Below the pieces are notes generated by a model. It ran no database searches and was not told where the DNA came from. It worked only from the letters and a program-made list of their open reading frames with translations. A stretch of 64,000 bases of DNA from Montifringilla adamsi (lineage: Eukaryota > Chordata > Aves > Passeriformes > Passeridae): the NCBI GenBank assembly GCA_017590115.1, contig JAGGNK010011003.1, forward strand, positions 2,244,558 through 2,308,557, in the 5' to 3' direction. Below are positions 61,662 to 64,000 of this stretch, piece by piece. Position numbers and translations under genes: made by a program. Numbering within the stretch: position 1 is the first letter of the stretch; the number at the start of each line of letters is the position of its first letter.

Positions 61662-62821
61662 CTGGTGGTAGAAGCAGAAAGAAAAGGAGCAGATGAGACA
61701 AATCCCTCAATCTGTTCTAATGAGAGAGGTGTAAATATGCATTTATGGACATAAATACACAAATGTTCAAAAGCCAGCTAGTGAGAGACACAGACAAAAC
61801 TGGCATCAGTTTCCTGCTCTGAGGAGGCTTACAGGGAGGAAGTTCCACCCAGTCACTCTTTCTCTACAGAAATATTTATCCAAAAAAGTCTGTAAAAGCT
61901 CTAACTTGGAAGATACCATTATGTTTTACTCCTTCTAAATACAATACTCTGATATATACAGATTTAACCTGAATTCTCTGGTTAACCTGCCATCTGGCTG
62001 TGCATGGCATGTGGCCTCCTTGTCCTAAAGTATGGATAGAGACCTGATTTCCTGACAGCTGCTGTAATGAAAAATAACCTATTAATTCTCACAATAAAAT
62101 GGAACAGCCCTTTTTCTTGTTGACAGAATTTCTGGGAACTTTTACTCCAAATTTTACATTCAGAGCAAAGCATTTACTGTGAATTATTTTTTCTTGTTTG
62201 AAATGCAATACTGAAATTATTTTCCACAGAAGTCTTATTGCCTTGTTTCAGTTCCTGACTGCAGCAGCTTTTCCAAAGGCTTTAGTGCAAACTGTCATGG
62301 AAACACAACAGTGAATGTCCTTCCTCTGTGCTTGTTCCAGGATATGAAGTTATGGTTTTTTTCCTTAGGTACCTTAAAATTTCAGTCCTGGTCATACACA
62401 AAAATATTGATTTAATAGTTTCACTGATGTAACACAGGCAATGCTCTCTAAATGCAGGTGGGATGTCCAGGCCTTATGGTTCAGAAATGCTGCACAATAA
62501 AAAGCCTGGAGTTCAACAAGTGACTTAATAAATCCCAATCAACTACCTGTGCAAGTTAATGATTATGAAATTCCCTAGACAAAAACCCAGTTTACACCTC
62601 AGGAATGCAAATTTTGGGAACAAAACTGGTTTCATGAGGGGTTATACAAAAAAAAAAATCTCCAAAGGGAATTTCAGTGTCTCCCTTTTGCTTCCATGAC
62701 TGTCTTTCAAGGGAAGAGATGAGAGAGCAGTTCAGTCAGCCTGAGCTCTGCCTCAGGGAACAGACACAGAGCCAACCATCCCTAGGTGGCCAGGCTATTG
62801 CTGGGCAAAGGAAATACTCAC
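61662..62821 (-). other. DHRS3: DHRS3 last intron (1,160 bp)
   Basis: Donor GTGAGT at plus 62821 downward, acceptor CAG at 61662-61664. Nothing else is recognised inside except a short poly-A run near 62648. Confidence 0.9.
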
Positions 62822-62947
62822 CTTTTTAGGATAACAAGAACGTGCATTGTCCATGGGAGGAGCAGGAAGGCTTGGTTCATCTGAACAGCTTCTACCGTCC
62901 TCCTCGCCACTGTCTCTGGCTTGAGAGGAGGAAAAAGGCTAGGGAAC
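62822..62947 (-). CDS. DHRS3: DHRS3, penultimate coding exon
   Basis: On the minus strand this exon follows TTTGTTCAG and ends AAAAG/GTGAGT. One base completes the upstream codon, then 41 codons read [41 protein letters not shown], and AG is left for the Ser shared with the last exon. This matches human DHRS3 ([20 protein letters not shown]) as I remember it. The segment is the C-terminal substrate-side and membrane-associated part of the SDR fold, with the hydrophobic stretch FLLLPW...VLVIL. The exon is too short and lacks an ATG, so no open frame shows it. Its phase joins that of the last exon exactly, which confirms both. Confidence 0.95.
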
Positions 62948-64000
62948 CTGAACAAAGGAAATAAAATAATTACAGCTGAACCAACTCCTTCTTTAAGGTG
63001 TTACTGACCACGTCCTGTTACTCTAAGTCATTGCTGGTAACTGGCCATCAAACATGCCCAGCACAGGCTATGTCTCTTAGAGGCAGAAAATTCCAGTTCC
63101 AGCCAAAAATGCCCAAAAGCAGAAAGGCAGGTTCCCATTTAGCTAAACAGTTAAGAATGTACATGTTGGTGCCCTCAGGGAGAAGTGGCAGAGAGTAATC
63201 AGAGCCTTGATTCAGGGCTTTTCTTAATTTGAATGCAAAACAACACCAAATACTGTCTTTTCAGTGATGGTGTTTTTCCTTTTACTCTCTGTTCCTCTTT
63301 GCTTGATTCAAATCCTTGACAGGTGAAAGACAAATATTTTCCTCCATTGCTTTTAATACCAAACATAAGGCTTTTCCCAGCTCCTGCAAGAGCTTGACAC
63401 TGCAGATTTTTTTGACTAAGAGAGCACAAGCTGTATTAAAGGTTATTTTACCCACTTTAAAAGATTAATTTGGACAGCCATTATTTGTTCTCTTCGACAG
63501 GGGTAAAAAGGAGGTACTGATAGTCTCACTTCAGTAAGTGGCTGTCATTCCTTTCAGTGGGAAAGGATTAAGTATTCCAGTGAATAAAGAAGGAACTTGT
63601 ACTGTTAATTCTCGAGTAATTTGTAGACTGGTCTTTCTGCATGAACATTGCAGACCTTGCAGATGGCTTCCCCTCCCTGTCTGGTATGGCTTGAACACAT
63701 GCAGGGAAAGCCAGCTTCCAGTTCTCTCAGCAGCAGTCAATGTCTCCCCAGCACAGGGTGGTGCAGGAATATCCCAGCACACTGAGGGAACCAGTCTGAT
63801 GGGTCCCAGGTGGCCTGAAGTGACCCTCTGTTCCCAGGCAGCCAAATGAGACATCAAATTCTCTTAACTAAATGAAGCATTAATTAGGAGTGTATTCTGA
63901 TGATTCATTTAAAATGAGATGCTTTATTCTAGTTCCCCTGGACTGACCTGATTCTCATGCCCTGGAACATCTCTGTGCTGGTGTGGAAGGGCAGGACTGT
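62948..64000 (-). other. DHRS3: DHRS3 intron (3' part)
   Basis: The next upstream exon should carry the catalytic YCTSK motif; I scanned the minus strand to the window edge and did not find it. No repeat is recognised. The two opposite open frames at 63531-63857 mirror each other and are chance. Confidence 0.8.

Noticed and set aside
62948..64000. The DHRS3 exon with the catalytic YCTSK motif
   Set aside because: Scanned on the minus strand to the window edge and not found; it presumably lies beyond the window.

Overview
The window looks like nuclear DNA of a bird, most likely a songbird (passerine). It has large AT-leaning introns with correct vertebrate splice sites, several CR1 LINE 3' ends, a tRNA-Ile/CR1-tailed SINE of the type described in zebra finch, and solo LTRs that resemble passerine endogenous retroviruses. 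There is no bacterial-style gene packing. Nearly all long open frames are chance frames in introns, intergenic DNA or low-complexity repeats.

Two protein-coding genes are supported, and they converge. On the plus strand, positions 1 to about 35.8 kb are the 3' end of VPS13D, a giant bridge-like lipid-transfer protein. Five terminal coding exons (12608-12740, 14948-15143, 30656-30787, 34333-34573, 35245-35376) join in one frame to give 834 nt, that is the last 277 residues and a stop. On the minus strand, the last two coding exons of DHRS3, a retinaldehyde reductase, lie at 62822-62947 and 61577-61661. The rest of DHRS3 lies beyond the right edge. The VPS13D-DHRS3 pairing in tail-to-tail order matches the arrangement I know from human 1p36, which supports both calls.

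Region by region: 1-12.6 kb is VPS13D intron with a GC-rich island near 4.7 kb and a GC-rich LTR-like module at about 10.9-11.9 kb. 12.6-15.1 kb holds two exons separated by an intron carrying a solo LTR that ends about 85 bp before the splice acceptor. 15.1-30.7 kb is a 15.5-kb intron with an antisense solo LTR (about 21.9-22.4 kb), a CR1 fragment (24.7 kb) and a CpG-bearing, non-repetitive block (23.3-23.95 kb) that may be a conserved regulatory element. 30.7-35.4 kb holds the last three exons. 35.8-60.6 kb is intergenic and rich in repeats: three CR1 pieces, one with an unusually long octamer tail, a 41-bp minisatellite, a pair of inverted ~190-bp repeats 2.7 kb apart, a tRNA-derived SINE, and a 680-bp (CCCTTT)n tract whose other strand is strongly predicted to form G-quadruplexes. 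60.6-64 kb is the DHRS3 3' end.

The two genes are neighbours but have no obvious shared function: VPS13D works at ER-mitochondria/peroxisome contacts and DHRS3 in retinoid metabolism. No clear new gene system was found. The most interesting items are structural (inverted repeat, G4 tract, expanded CR1 tail) and candidate regulatory elements. All family names rest on remembered similarity, not on a search.
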